The notes under the pieces: model-generated
Told to the model about the DNA's origin: nothing
The model's database searches: none
The model's input: the letters and a program-made list of their open reading frames with translations, nothing else
Shown: piece after piece, positions 1 through 13,900 of the stretch
Position numbering within the stretch: the first letter of the stretch is position 1
Layout: each line of letters begins with the position of its first letter
Program-made: the position numbers and the translations under genes
NCBI RefSeq assembly: GCF_000237925.1
Contig: NW_017386017.1
Span: forward strand, 1,674,001 to 1,738,000
Reading direction: 5' to 3'
Origin: Schistosoma mansoni
Lineage: Eukaryota > Platyhelminthes > Trematoda > Strigeidida > Schistosomatidae
DNA: 64,000 bases

Positions 1-1948
1 CTCAGTTAACTGGTTTTGCTGATTGGTGTTCCCAGGATACATGTAATCTTCTACGCTTAGATTTATTATCTGATAATACTACTTCTGATTCCAATGCTTA
101 TTCGAAAAATTCACAATTTAAGTCTTTCAATGTTTACTCTTATAAGAAAGAATCTGATATATGGAATATTGTTCTAAATCAATTTTCACAATGGAATAAT
201 ATTACGAGGTAACATTTTTTATTATACATTTTTATTATACACTAGAACTCCACGAAATACCTCATGAAGCCATTTACTAGTGAGCATATGATTATTATCA
301 GAAGGGGGTTTAGTAGAGATATTAGTAATTTTGTAGTTGAATTCATGAGTCAATTAAAGCTAGATCACCATGGGAAACCTAGAAGCACTGGACGGCCGTT
401 TCGTCCTAGTGTGAGACTCCTTATCAGTGTGTATCCACGATTCCACCCTGTAGTGACTAATGGAGTTCAACCGGGTCTGTTGTGAGATCGTAACTCACTG
501 AAGACAATGGTGGACGGTTGCTCTACTTCGTGGATTGGTTGAAGTTAGACATTAACACCGTTGGATGCCGCTCAGTAGTCTAGAAGTTATGTGTTCGCGC
601 ACCTGCATGATAGGTCCTAGGTTCAAATCTCGCGAGGCGGGATCGTGGATGCGCACTGCTGAGGAGTCCCATACTAGGACGAAACTGCCATCCACTGCTT
701 CCAGGTTTTCGATGGTGGTCTAGCTTACATTGACTCATGAATTTAACCGTAAAATTACTAAAATCTCCGAAAAAACCCCTTCTAGGAATAAAATAAGTCA
801 AATACGAGAATGAATTTCGAATATGTCTATTTTGTAAACTCATTGATCCGGACAGGTAATCAGAGAAACGAAGCAGGGAATACCAGTGAGCCAACTCGAT
901 TTGATCAAGTGTGACTCAATATTTATGACCAAAAATAAGCTACAGATATATGATGAGTAGGCTAAGCAATACACGTACATACGCTCATATAAAAAAAGTT
1001 AAGGTTAATAAGTAAGTAATTAACTAGTTCAAAATGTGACTCAAGAAGAATAGATAAACTGGTTTGTCCAGAAGCTATAATAACCCATATGGGCTTGGCA
1101 TAAAACCAGATACTACACCATCATCATTGGCTCTTAGGAGGTAATATTTATGATTTTGGAAGATTCTCAATACTGCTATGATAGTTCATTCCGATAGTTT
1201 ACATAATTGAATTTTTTGTTTTTTTTATTGTTTACTTTAGTGTCTGTAGTTATTCAAGTAGGAGGTGGGTGGGCAGATAAGAAACCTTTCATCTTTGCTT
1301 TTACTGCAAATTTGTCAAGGTGAAGTGTAAAACAGTAAACTGTCCAACTATATAACTAGTTCATTAACATTGTTAACAAAAAGCGATTTTAACTAACAAC
1401 AAACGAGTGATTTGTTTACCAAATGACCATTCTACTCATATTTAAAGTTTCGCTTCCATAATAGATATGTTCTTAAGGGTTTTTTAAATCAGAGTATAGA
1501 ATTATTCATCCTCAGTATTTTAACTCAGTTTTATTTTGTGATATGTATATTCGTAGAAGTAACACTGTTCTACTAACTTAATTATTAATCTACTGATTTA
1601 ACATAAATCCTTTTTTATTTCATTTCAGCGCACTGTGTACGCGACCGCGTGTGATCGCCACACCTGCCCGAATAATATCTCGTGTTGGACCTATTAATCC
1701 TTTGCTATTGTTTGACAAAAAGAAAACAACTTCAATGTTATCCAATCTATATTGTTCACAATCATCTTGGTCATTTTTGATGTATTCATCAATTCTTTCG
1801 CGTATAAGTCATACTTTATATCCTCTAACAGAACAAGCACGTTGGTTGACACCTTCATGCTGTTCAAAGATTGGATTTCATTCCTCATTGTTGTCGTCAT
1901 TTAGCAGCAACCCTAAATCATCTGTCGGCCAGTTGTTACTAGAATCAG
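1..1948 (+). CDS. EP400: EP400-like exons 1-2: region between the helicase lobes
   Basis: Exon 1 (<1-208) is open in the frame whose first full codon is at 3, and ends in a split AG|C serine codon that exon 2 (1629-1948) completes. Exon 2 contains TPARIISRVGPINPLLLF and ends LLLES, which runs into SGKFYNLHQKLTELL in exon 3. In EP400 the stretch before the second lobe ends in a similar SGKL motif, so these exons hold the end of the inter-lobe insertion. No motif of their own is visible. Intron 1 contains a SINE composite and an LTR-like repeat; intron 2 shows nothing recognisable. Confidence 0.7.
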
Positions 1949-4900
1949 GTGAATACATGTATAATCACTGTGACATTATGCAACTATTACGTTAAGCAAC
2001 TACCCGATGAGTCCTTTTAATAATTGCCGAAATAGAAATTTTCACTATACTGAAATATATATATGATTTCATACTGTGTTTATGCACTATTATAGTTAAA
2101 CTGTGGTTTCATTGCATTGTTCGATAGAAAAGAATTGTTGATAGAAGTGAACAAATTTCATCCATACGATTACTGTGGCAAAAATAGTTCCAAAGCAACT
2201 TCAACACACACATATATATTAAGAGATTTTGTTATGTAATACACAAAGCTTTGCAATGATGCAGATAATGCTCTTGTATCACATAAACCAAATCAGTCAA
2301 CACATATAATAAGCTATGCTTTTTATGTAATGGTTATTGATTACCAGCGTATTTAAAATAGTTGAAAGCCTAGTTCTTAAGCTAATAACTCAAATGTTAA
2401 AATACTATACACTGTCAGTAATGTAACCGGGATACGATCACGCCATTGTATTGAACTTTTTAACTGACTGATCGAATCATGAAGAACATATTGTAAAAGT
2501 GACGTATATGATGATATTAAACTTATTTACAAGGTAAAAGGTTCAAGTTTAGTACAGGTAATGCGATTAGTCATTGTTGAACACTTTATCATTCGGTAAT
2601 AATATCTTAAATCAATAGGTTGACAATGTATAATATTCTATCTAGTATGTTGAGATTTGTACACAAATATGTAAATTGCATGCAAATGATTTTGCATACA
2701 GTTATGCATATAAGTTTTGCAAAGAATCTAGATACGTAATACAGTGATTCTTTGTACATAACTTACAGCATGACTTTAGGAAAACTTGTGACAATTTAAC
2801 ACAGTTGCCTGTATAAAATAAAATGATATACTGTCAGCCAACTAAAAGTTGGTTGATCTAACTGTATATCATAATGTCATCTTGGTAGGTTTAATAAACT
2901 CCTCTATTCAACGCATTAGTTTAATCTTTTCAACCAGTTTGCCATTAGAGACTGTTAATAAAAGAAACTTGTCTTGTGCTTTCATAGTCACTTATTAGTC
3001 AGTGTGTTTCTAGGGGGTAAACAATTATAAATAATTATAATTGTCTTTTTTTCAGTCACTGTTTAGTCGTCACAGGTTCAATTCTTCATTAACCTTCTGA
3101 TACACATAGACGTGCATGTGTGTATGCGTGTTATATTATTAAACCTCATATATAATATATGCAACTCAGGAACAGTGGCTTCGCTTGTCGACCTGATATA
3201 AGATCTGTTTTAGTTGTTATTCGTACAAGTTATGCAACGTGTGTGTGTGTGTATGTATGTGAATTCTACACGTTTTTCCTTCATAATTCTTCATATGTAC
3301 AGAATCCACAATCGTTTACTTCGTCATTGTAATTGTTCTCTTTTTTTTGTTTCAGGCAAATTTTATAATCTACATCAGAAATTAACCGAATTGCTTGGTG
3401 TAAAATCTCATCCTACTACTACTACTACTACTACTACCAATAGTAATAATAATAATCTTGAAAAACGTCCTCGTTGTATATATTTTATAGCTCATCAAAC
3501 TGCTTTTCTCGATTTATTGGAAGCTTATTTATCAGCATCATCGTGGCGCTTATTTCATCGTGTACGTATTCCATCAAATTATAAATCAGTTAATGCTAAT
3601 ACATGGTCACTAATTGATTGTATTAATAGTTGGCCACAAGGTACAATTGGTCCACTATTAGTACTAATACATGCACGAAGTCCAACTACATCATTGATTA
3701 GTTTACGAGCTGATTCAAATGTACATATTATCATATGTGATGTTGATTGGCGAGTAGAAGTCACAGATAACTTGAAAGCCATGTAAGTATGTTTGGAATC
3801 CACTTTTTTAGTTTACCAGGTTTTTTTGTTCACTTAATAAGATATTTGTGGCTCTCTAGTATTTATTCATAGACAGGTGCATTTGGAGTCTTGCTGGTGT
3901 GTTTTCGGACTATGAAGTTAGCACTATTGAGTTGAGACTCAGAGTAATAGATAAAAATAGTCAATCAGTTGGCAAGGTACTGAACTTTCATTGACATGAG
4001 TGGTTGGGAAATGCACTATGTACTTTCAACCACCGTCTACCTCTCTGCACGATTTTAGCTGATGTAGGAATGGGTTGGGAGGAAACTAAGGATGGCCTGG
4101 CTAAAGTTTGGCATTATTCCATGAAATTATCTTCTGTTGGACTCATTTGTGTAGGTAGGTGCAGACTACCTAGTTGGAGTCTACTTGATTGTCGTAATTG
4201 ACAGTCGAAGACGTTGGTCGGTCGCAGTGGTGCGGATTGTTTTAATCTTTGTCTTCCTGTAGATCATGAGTGGTAATATAATCATATGCTTTTTATTTCT
4301 GCAAACTTGGTCTTCTTATAAGTATATTTTCTAAACTTAATGCCTTATATTACTATTAACGCCGTTACTATTTCTGCCATTCTGATATTTGCCTCGATAA
4401 TTTTATCTTTCTGTATTGATCTAGTCTGGCAACTTGAACCGATCCTCATCTGTGCAACATATACGACTGACTGAATGACTAAGAATTGCTAGCTGCTGTT
4501 TACCAATTGGTCTAAAATTGTATTTGACTAAAAGTTTCAGTTTAAATAGTTTAAGCATTTAAATCCAGCCATTCACAATTTGAGTAGTTAGACATCATAC
4601 AATAATTGTGATTTATTTCTTTAGTGAAGTGTATTCTCATTCAGTTCACTACATAGCTAGAATTTCGATGTTCAGCTTCATTAGTTGGTTTAAGCTGTTA
4701 TATATTGCTTTAGATTTTTACCACACTTGACAGCATATGCTTTTTCCTTCTCAAAATTCTATCCAAATTTTGTAAGAGACATCATTTCAGAACTATCAAC
4801 CGGAGGAAAATTTCAAGTTCTGCATTATAATTTTGTCACGTTCTGTGAATAACCCTACCTCGAAACCCCATACCAAATAATTGTGTGCATTTCTACAGAA

Positions 4901-7900
4901 TTTTCGCTGTCGTCATTACTAGTAGTATCAACAATAGACTTGTTCGGCGTTTATTTATTTGATTTATCTCCCAAACGTTAGAAATATATATCAAGTCCGA
5001 TTTACTAATCACGACATATCTAATGTTATTTATTTATTTATTTAAACACATAAATATATTGGTACAAGGAAGTGCCAGATATATATGCGCCTCACAAACC
5101 TCATTTCATTTGTGTGAGGGCTGTGATACTGCCTAGGTGCCCAAACTGAAGCAGGTGATTTTCTTAGGGGGCCACACCCCGAGCCTTTGACCTAAGAGTC
5201 TGATCTACAAGGCATTGGAGTATCGTGAGGAGATGCAGTCCCATGGTAGCCGATGACCAACAATTGATTCATACGCCATTCGTTCCTTCAGGATACTGGA
5301 ACCAGCCTATGTGCACTATTGATTTGGAATGAGGGTTTCACAACTCCCCTAGGTGGATTTTTCGTGTACACCAACCCGGTTAAAGCGTCGAACATTCGCT
5401 TTTCATCCTCTCAATTTCGTAAACAACAGTAGTGCCACGAGAAGGCAGTGATTAGGACTTCCCTGGCAGAGACTATATATGCGTGGCCATGTGAGAGCAT
5501 TTCGAGAGGGAGAGCTGACCTCAACTAGACAGCCATGAAAGACCAGGAAGCACTGGATGGATTTTTCGTCTTTGTAGGGACCCTTCAGTAGTATGCACTC
5601 ACTATCCTAGCGGGGATCAAATCCATGATTTACATATCTCACTACAAGCACTTAATCTCTAGACCATGTTACATGTTTAACTTTGATTAATTTATAACAT
5701 TGTGTGAGCATTAATGTGTAACTAACATACACTCGAAATGGTTGAACTCCGCTAGTCACAGCTCTCATTAAAACTTCTGGCATGATCTCTCAAAATTACT
5801 CACTGATGTACGCATCACCATTATTGATTTGTTTTTTTAATCTTTAAGATGGATTCCACTTAGACATATTCTCTTTTCTAATGAATTTTTTAATTATTTT
5901 TCCTTCATAGTATTCATAGTTGGATATTGAATGGTTTATCTTTCTATCCTCCATCATCATCATCTTCATCGTCATCATCATTATCATCATCATCATCATC
6001 GTCAATTTATTTCAATAATGATAAAAAACAAAAAATCAATATTTCTCGTTTATTATCAACTAATAATTATAATTATTCAACACATCGTATTAGTATAGAA
6101 ACATGTTTATTACGTGGTGTATCATGTCGTTTATTACCTAGAGCTGTATTTCATGCTCATTCAACAACACATGTCAATTGTCGTTCATTATTATTTGCAC
6201 GAGTTCAACCAAATGTTGTTAATGAATTATTATCTGGTATTATACAAATTAAAAAATTATCAAATCGTCAATTATTTATACAACAAAAAATGAAATCAAT
6301 TGATTATGAACAATTAGATTTATTTAATGATCGTCATTATTTTGGATCTATACATCATAAACATGATACATTATCCCATTCATCAACATCATCATCATCT
6401 ATTACTTCATCATTTTCATATATTGGACATGATAATCGTTTTAATGAATCTATAAATAATAATAATAATAATGATAAAATAATTAATGAAGATGATGATA
6501 TATTATTATTTCATGAAAGAGAACCATTAAGTGAACTTTTAGTAAGTAGATGAATAAAATTATTTCTGTTAATAATAACACTGTTGGATGCCAGCTCAGT
6601 GGTACCCCTCAAATGCCCTGGTACGGCCGAGAGTGGGGAGAGTCCGCTCTTCCTTCTCGAAATGCTCTGATAGCTTCTAATAGGGAAGTCCTAATCACTG
6701 CCTTCTCGTGGCACTACTGTTGTTTACGAAATTGAGAGGATGAAAAGCGAATGTCCGGCGCTTTAACCGGGTTGGTGGACATGGAAAGTCCACCTAGGGG
6801 AGTTGTGAAACCCTGATTCCAAACCAATGGTGCACATGGGCTCGCTCCAGTATCCTGAGGGAACAAATGACGTATGAATCAATCGTTGGTCACCGGCTAC
6901 CATGGGACTGCATGTCCTTCCGATGCTCCACTGCCTTGTGGATCAGACCTTTAGGTCAAAGGCTCAGGATGTGGACCCCTAAGAAAATCACCTGCTTCAG
7001 TTTGAGCACCTAGGCAGTATCACAGCCCTCACACAAATGAAATGAGGTTTGTGAGGCGCATATATATCTGGCACTTCCTTGTACCAATATATTTATGTGT
7101 TTAAATAAAATAAAATAAAAATAAGTTGTATTAGTAATGTGGGGGAGTCTAATGGTGGATTTTAATCTGTGTCGGTTGCGACAGTTATCTCCCGCTGGTA
7201 ATGGGTGAAGGGTTGCTCAAAGTCATAGACTGATTGACGTTAGACATTAACACCGTTGGATGTCAACTCAGTGGTCTAAGGGTTTAGAGTTCGTGTGTGA
7301 AATGGCGAACCCTAAGTTCAAGTCTAGCGTGTGGGGTTGTGGATGCGCACTGTTGAGGAGTCCTATACTAGGACGAAACAACTGTCCAGTGCTTCTAGGT
7401 TTTCCATGATAGTCTAACATTGGTCGATGCATAAGTTCAATTATTAAAGGTGTAATCAGCGTAATAAGCAAATGAACTATAGTGATTTTGAATACAGTAC
7501 TTTCATGGTATGAAATAGTATCAAACTTTACCTGTGGTGATAATGTCATCCAACCAGTCACTGGAATTCAATCATAATTGATAGTACAAACGTGTTACTA
7601 AACGTGGCTACACTGGTCGAATTTCTTTTTGAATGTCAATTAAATTTTACCTCAATTATTGAGTAAATTGAAGGTTAAATTGTCGACTTTGCCACTGGAT
7701 GACATCCAAAATACCACCATGATCTATTACTTAAGGGTAGTATTTTAGTGTTTGCATATCTTAGCAATGATTATGTACTAAAGTTCAGTTCAGCTTACTT
7801 TGTCTAAAAACATTTCAATTTTTTAGACAAAATGTATGAGAAAGCCATGACCATCTGGAAGTTTGTATTCAAGTCTCAAACAGTTGAATACCTTGTTTAA

Positions 7901-10900
7901 GTTTATTTTATTTAAACATCTGATTGTTTTGTTTTTCTTCATTTCATTGAAGCTTCATCAAGCATTGGAACTTTTTGAAGATCCCATCGATACACAAGCA
8001 TGGTGTTGTACAAATGCTGAAGAAGTAGCCATTGTCAATGAATTTATTTCTCAAGATGATGATAATACTAATGATGATAATATAACAGATAATTTTCATT
8101 ATTTAATCGATGATGGTGAAGTTGACTTAGAAGATGATTTAAATCGTAAAATTTCTGATGAATTTGATACAAATTTTGTACAATTATCAGATTATAATGA
8201 ACGAAAATCTTATCAAGATTGTCTAATGAAACAGTTAGGTTACACCGATTTAATTGGTTGGGAAGTTGCTAATTATGAATTGTTATCTCGTATATCACTA
8301 CTTGAAAGTCAATTAACCGGTGAATGGAATAATGATTGGTTAAGTTATCATAATCATCCTTCTGTTAATCATAATGATGACAATTCTGTAGTTGGTCGAA
8401 ATGAACAACAGCAGTCACAACATATTGAATCATCTACTTCTGATGTAATATCTTCCTACGCTCAACTTCCAGTGAGTTCGACTTATTATAAACTTTTATG
8501 TTATAAATTGTTCCGAGCACACTTTTTCAAGAAGGGAGATCTAAGTTATTTCCTCTTATAATGTAGAAAAGCTTATAGATATTCGACCATATTATGTCCG
8601 ACAAATTGTTGTAAATAATAGTAAATCTGTGGAGTGAATAAACAATATTGGGACTAGAGATTTTCTGTATAAGTTGTGTAGACCAATTGTTGATTGTTGC
8701 GAAACTGGATCATTGTATGGTTTCAAGAAGGCGATGTTCAGGATGTGATACTGTGTGATCAATGATTTGAAATTTCAGTTCATAATCTCGTTTTTTTTCA
8801 AAAAAAACGTTTTAGTTTAACCATTTAATAACTGCTCTTAAATGTATTCTTTGAAGGTGTAGTAAATTTTAGATCTTGCTTATGCGATTAATCGGAATGA
8901 AGTTATCAGTAGCACTATGTCTTCAGTTTATCGTATTTTAACTAGAAAGAATTGTGCCTAGTTATTGATCAACTTGATTTGTTGTTGTTGTTTTGCACAC
9001 TAAAAAACTGAATATAATTAATGAATAAAATTATTTCTGAAGGTCTATACCTTGTGACGTTTGTGCATCATATGTTTTTGTGTATGTATAATACACAAAT
9101 ACACCTTTTAACTGTTGTTATGCATATTAGGTAACGTGCTTACTTTTATCTAACTGTAATGCAACGGGGACTGTCTGTCATTTGCATACTAGTTTATGAT
9201 CTCTTACATAGGTTCGAATTAAAAAAAGAGAATTATTCTATTTTGAAGGCATATTGAAAATCTAACCATCTTCATAGTGTCACCTCAATTTATGACTACA
9301 GATTCAAAAAGCTAATTCGAATTTTAGCGACTTATGTTACTTGTGATGGCGAAATATTTATCTCATAACCAAAGTGCGAGTTAACTGTCAAATAGTTCTT
9401 TCTGTTCTATTTTATGGCTGTGAAATACTTTTTAAAGTGGTGGATCTTCGTAGGTTCCTACTTTTTAATCATAAGTGCCTTTGAAGCTTTACTTGTGTAT
9501 TTTAGGTCAACCGAGTTAGCAATGTTGAGGTTAAAGACAGTGTACTGTGTAAAGATTGCCAATCGATTGATAAAATAGTCAATCTTTGTCAACTGAGGTG
9601 ACCGGGACATATATTACTTATGCTCAACCGCTGCATACCTCACTATGCAATGTTTACTGATGTAGGAGTAGGTTGAGAAAAATCCAGAAGTGGTTAAACC
9701 AGAGCGTCGGTTTAATCTGTGAAGTTACCAGCTGTTGAAATGAACCATGTAAGTAGGTTCAGACCACCTGGATAGAGTCCGCGTGATTATCTTAATCAGG
9801 GGTTGGAGACTGTGTGATACGGTTCTGAATTGGTCGCGCTAGCATAAATGCATTCGTTTTTGTCTGGAAATAGTCATACTATTTATTTGTTCTTTTTAAA
9901 GCATGTTGTTTATGACTAGTTTTGTTTACTGGCACTGATACTTCTACCTCTTGTACTATTCTGATGTCTTAATAATTTTATCTCACTTTAATTGATCTCT
10001 TGTTGGAAGTTGACTCGGTGCATATATGTTTCAGATTCCACGTTACTTGTGACTGACAGACTTTTATTTACAATGTCAAATTGAGGGATAGTTCAGTTGT
10101 ATTCAAAATGTACCACTGTCATTTTTAATATTTATTTTTTCAAATTTATAATGACGAGATGGCAGGATCTCTTCTCATATTGTCATCATTACTATAATAA
10201 ATAATAAGAATATTTTACACTTTATTATTCAAATCTTTTTAATAAATTTGGTAATTGTTATATACTATCATTTTTCTAGATTTGGTGTCCTTTCGAATCA
10301 TATCTGAAAAGTTTGCATTCAACATCTGATACTAATGAGTCGATGATAGTAGCTGTTAAAGATGAATCTATGCATCCTTTAACATCTATTGAAGATTATT
10401 ATTTATATTCAAATGATGATTGGGCTTCAGATAGTGTTGGATTTAATTTTGGTTATGAAACTGTTCCAATGACTGAAAGTGAACTACCTCCTTTGATTAT
10501 ACCAACACCATCTCCTGTTGTTCAAAACAATAGTAATATTAACAATAATAATAATATTGTTGATAGAAAGTCAGGGAGACGTCGTCCTGTTATGAATCAT
10601 TCATCTTTATCATCATCAACATCATTATGTTCTAGACCATTAAATGATAATATTAATAATAGTATTGGTCATGTTACATCAGCATCATCATCATCTTATC
10701 GTAATGGGTCTCGATTGAATAACAGAAATCTTAAAAGACGAGCATTGACTAGTCCAACAAATTCACTTCCTCGTAAAAGCAATTCGTCATCAACTGCTTC
10801 TTACTATAATACCTTTGATGAATCATCCACTATGCATACTACAACAAATACGGGTTCAAATTTAGGTAAGTATATTACGTAATTAGTATTTATATTCCCC

Positions 10901-13900
10901 TCAGAAAATATATTTACAATCATTGTTTGATAATTATGAAGCAGTCGATATCGCAATGGAGACAATTCTTATTGCGTATGTAATTAATCAATACTTAAGT
11001 ATATATTGAGGATAATGGAAGATATGATTACCATACCAAATAAGTTTTAATTCATGCTAATTTTTATTATAGTCATATCTTTCCCGAGTGTTACATTTTG
11101 GAATGACTAATTATTACATTAAAACACACTCGTTAGTGTATGAGTTCTTCGACTCAACAATCGTTTTCTTTTCAAAGAACAATAGACATTTTTAGTATGG
11201 TATACCATTACTATTCAGTGTTCAGATTAAATTTTCTACATTGATATTTAATGTTGTAACTGGCAATCAATAATGGGAAGACTCAAACAAACAATACCAA
11301 GTGAATAATGGTTCTTGTTATACTTTATTTTACTTATTTATTTAGACACATAAACATTGGTGCAAGGGGAGCATCAATACATATGTGCCACACAATAACC
11401 GTGAGGCCAGTAGTAGATATCATTGATTTGTGAGAGAGCTGGGTGCCGAAACTGAAGCAAGTGGTTTTCTTAGGAGGTCCATACCCCAAGCCTTTGACCT
11501 GAAGGTCTAATGCATAAGGAAATGGAGCGACTTTGGGAGATGCAGTCTTATCGTAGCCGGTGACCAACTGTTATAACTTGTGGCCGAGCGGATGCTAAGA
11601 CTGTCAATCAGAGAGCAGCGAATTATCGATTGGAACAGTCACACACGAAAACCGTACGAGCATTCTAGAGTACGTATCGGTCCTGCTTCTGCCTAGCCCA
11701 TCCAGTCAAGTCCAGAACACCAATAACAGCCTCTGCTGTATGAATCATTGTATTTCAAACATACTGAGTATATATAGCAAACAGACTGACCACATCGTAC
11801 CAAGAAAATAGAAAATAACATTTGTACAAGATTTGGCCAAATGTGGCTGTGAATGTGGGAGGCAGTAATTAATAGACTAGGGATAACTCAAGAATGGTAA
11901 ATCGTATAATAATAGTCTATAGGTCAAAATAAAGCTTATGATAATAGGGACACGAATGTGAATAGTTTAGCTATTTAGCGATTATACGATAAAAAAAATA
12001 TATGCACAATATTGGTCCATAAATGGATCCCAAAGTTACCATTCACTATTGTTATCGGGACAGAACACCAACATTAGTTTCTTACTTCATTTGTTACTTT
12101 AGGATCCTGGAGCACATGTGCACCAATGGTTTGGAATCAGGGTTTCCCAACTCCCTAGGTGGGCCCTATGTATCCACCAACCCGGTTAAAGCACCGAACA
12201 TTCGGTTTTCGTTCTCTCATTCTCGTAAACAAAAGTAATGCCACGTAAAGTCAGCGAGTAAGACTTCCATGGTATTGGCTGTATAGAAATTTCTAAAACA
12301 TTCTTATGAATTTCTAAATCTATTCGGGTCAATCAAAACAATACGACACTTGAAATTATCAGTGACTATCTTAGAGAAATAGAAAAATAGAAAGCTGTGA
12401 ATATGAAGATTTTAATCAATAATAATAACCTGTTTTATAATGTATTGTCTAATTAATAAAAGAAAACAATCGTATTTTCCATTTTTTCAATTAGTTCTGT
12501 CTGATTCTATTTTAATTGATGCCTTCAACTTTAAAGAGTAACAAATCCTGATCATGTTTTTATGTGATTGTTTGTTTTATTACATCAACCATTTATTCAT
12601 CGATAACTTGGTTGCTTCACATTCAATATATATGAAATGAAGTATATAATATTTACATTCCCGATACAACGGTTGATGATTGCGTGTTGTGTCACTCAAA
12701 TTATAGGGTTCGACGATTTCACTCATTTTTAGCTTTTAATGTGACTTGCTTACATTTAAATCATTGTGCATCCCATCAATTATAATTTGTTTTATATGAT
12801 TAGTGTGTTTTACCCAAAATACGTTTTGGTCGCCTTCATACATGAACAAATTTTTGTTTTGTTTTTAGCTTCTATCGAAAATGAAGCTCGAAGTCAAGAT
12901 GGTCGAATGGTTGGTTTCCAACAATCACATTCACGCGACCTTTCGTCTGTCGGAGTCACTATTTCATCAACATGTTCCACTGGAAATAATACAGTATCTC
13001 TTTCTCCTATTTCATCCAGTACAAATATATATACAAATAATTCAATTGTTCTATCACTACATTCATCAATAGGTAATACTAGTGGAAATTCGGCTACTTT
13101 AAAATTACATATTCCACGAGCATCTTATAATAAAGCAGTTACTAATGCTCGTATTCATCGACTTCGTCGTATAAATAACACAAATATCGGATCAGGTTCA
13201 GACGTTGCAACGGTTGCAGCAGTAGCTTCTTTAGCCGCTGGCGCCCACTTACTTCAACAACAACAGCATGTGAATGCTGTATCCAGTGGATATTCTGATC
13301 ATAATCATCAACATTTATCAAATACTGTTATGGCAGCAGCTGCCTTTAATAGTTCATGGAGTTCAGTCTTGACTAACCCATCTATTCTGGCTCGTTATGG
13401 ATATACAACTGGTCATGTTGGACCAGTGAATAGTTTATCTGGACGACATCTTTCATCTTCACTTCAAAATTATATGGTATATATCATATGTAAATTTTAT
13501 GTTTTATAAAACTATTGATTGTATTATCTATATATTATGTCTAAAGTTCAAGTCCACTGGTGATAATCTCTGGTAACCTGTATTGTTCTGTTCTAGAACC
13601 GTTAAGATTTCCACTGTATTTCTGATTAAAATTATACATGATGCCAATAACTGAATTGATTCGATTCATCCAGTTCCATCAGAGAGGAAGTGTTTCATGC
13701 ACAAGTAATCTAAGTGTAATGTACAAAAGAAAGATACGACAAACTAAGTAATATCTATTGGTATATTCAATTCGTCAATGTCAGGCAACAAATTAGAACA
13801 GGCACTATACTCACTAAATATGGAGATTGGTACAAAGAAACTGATGATTAGTAAAATCACAAAAAATGGAAACAAATTAGTAAGGATATTGTGAGAATAC

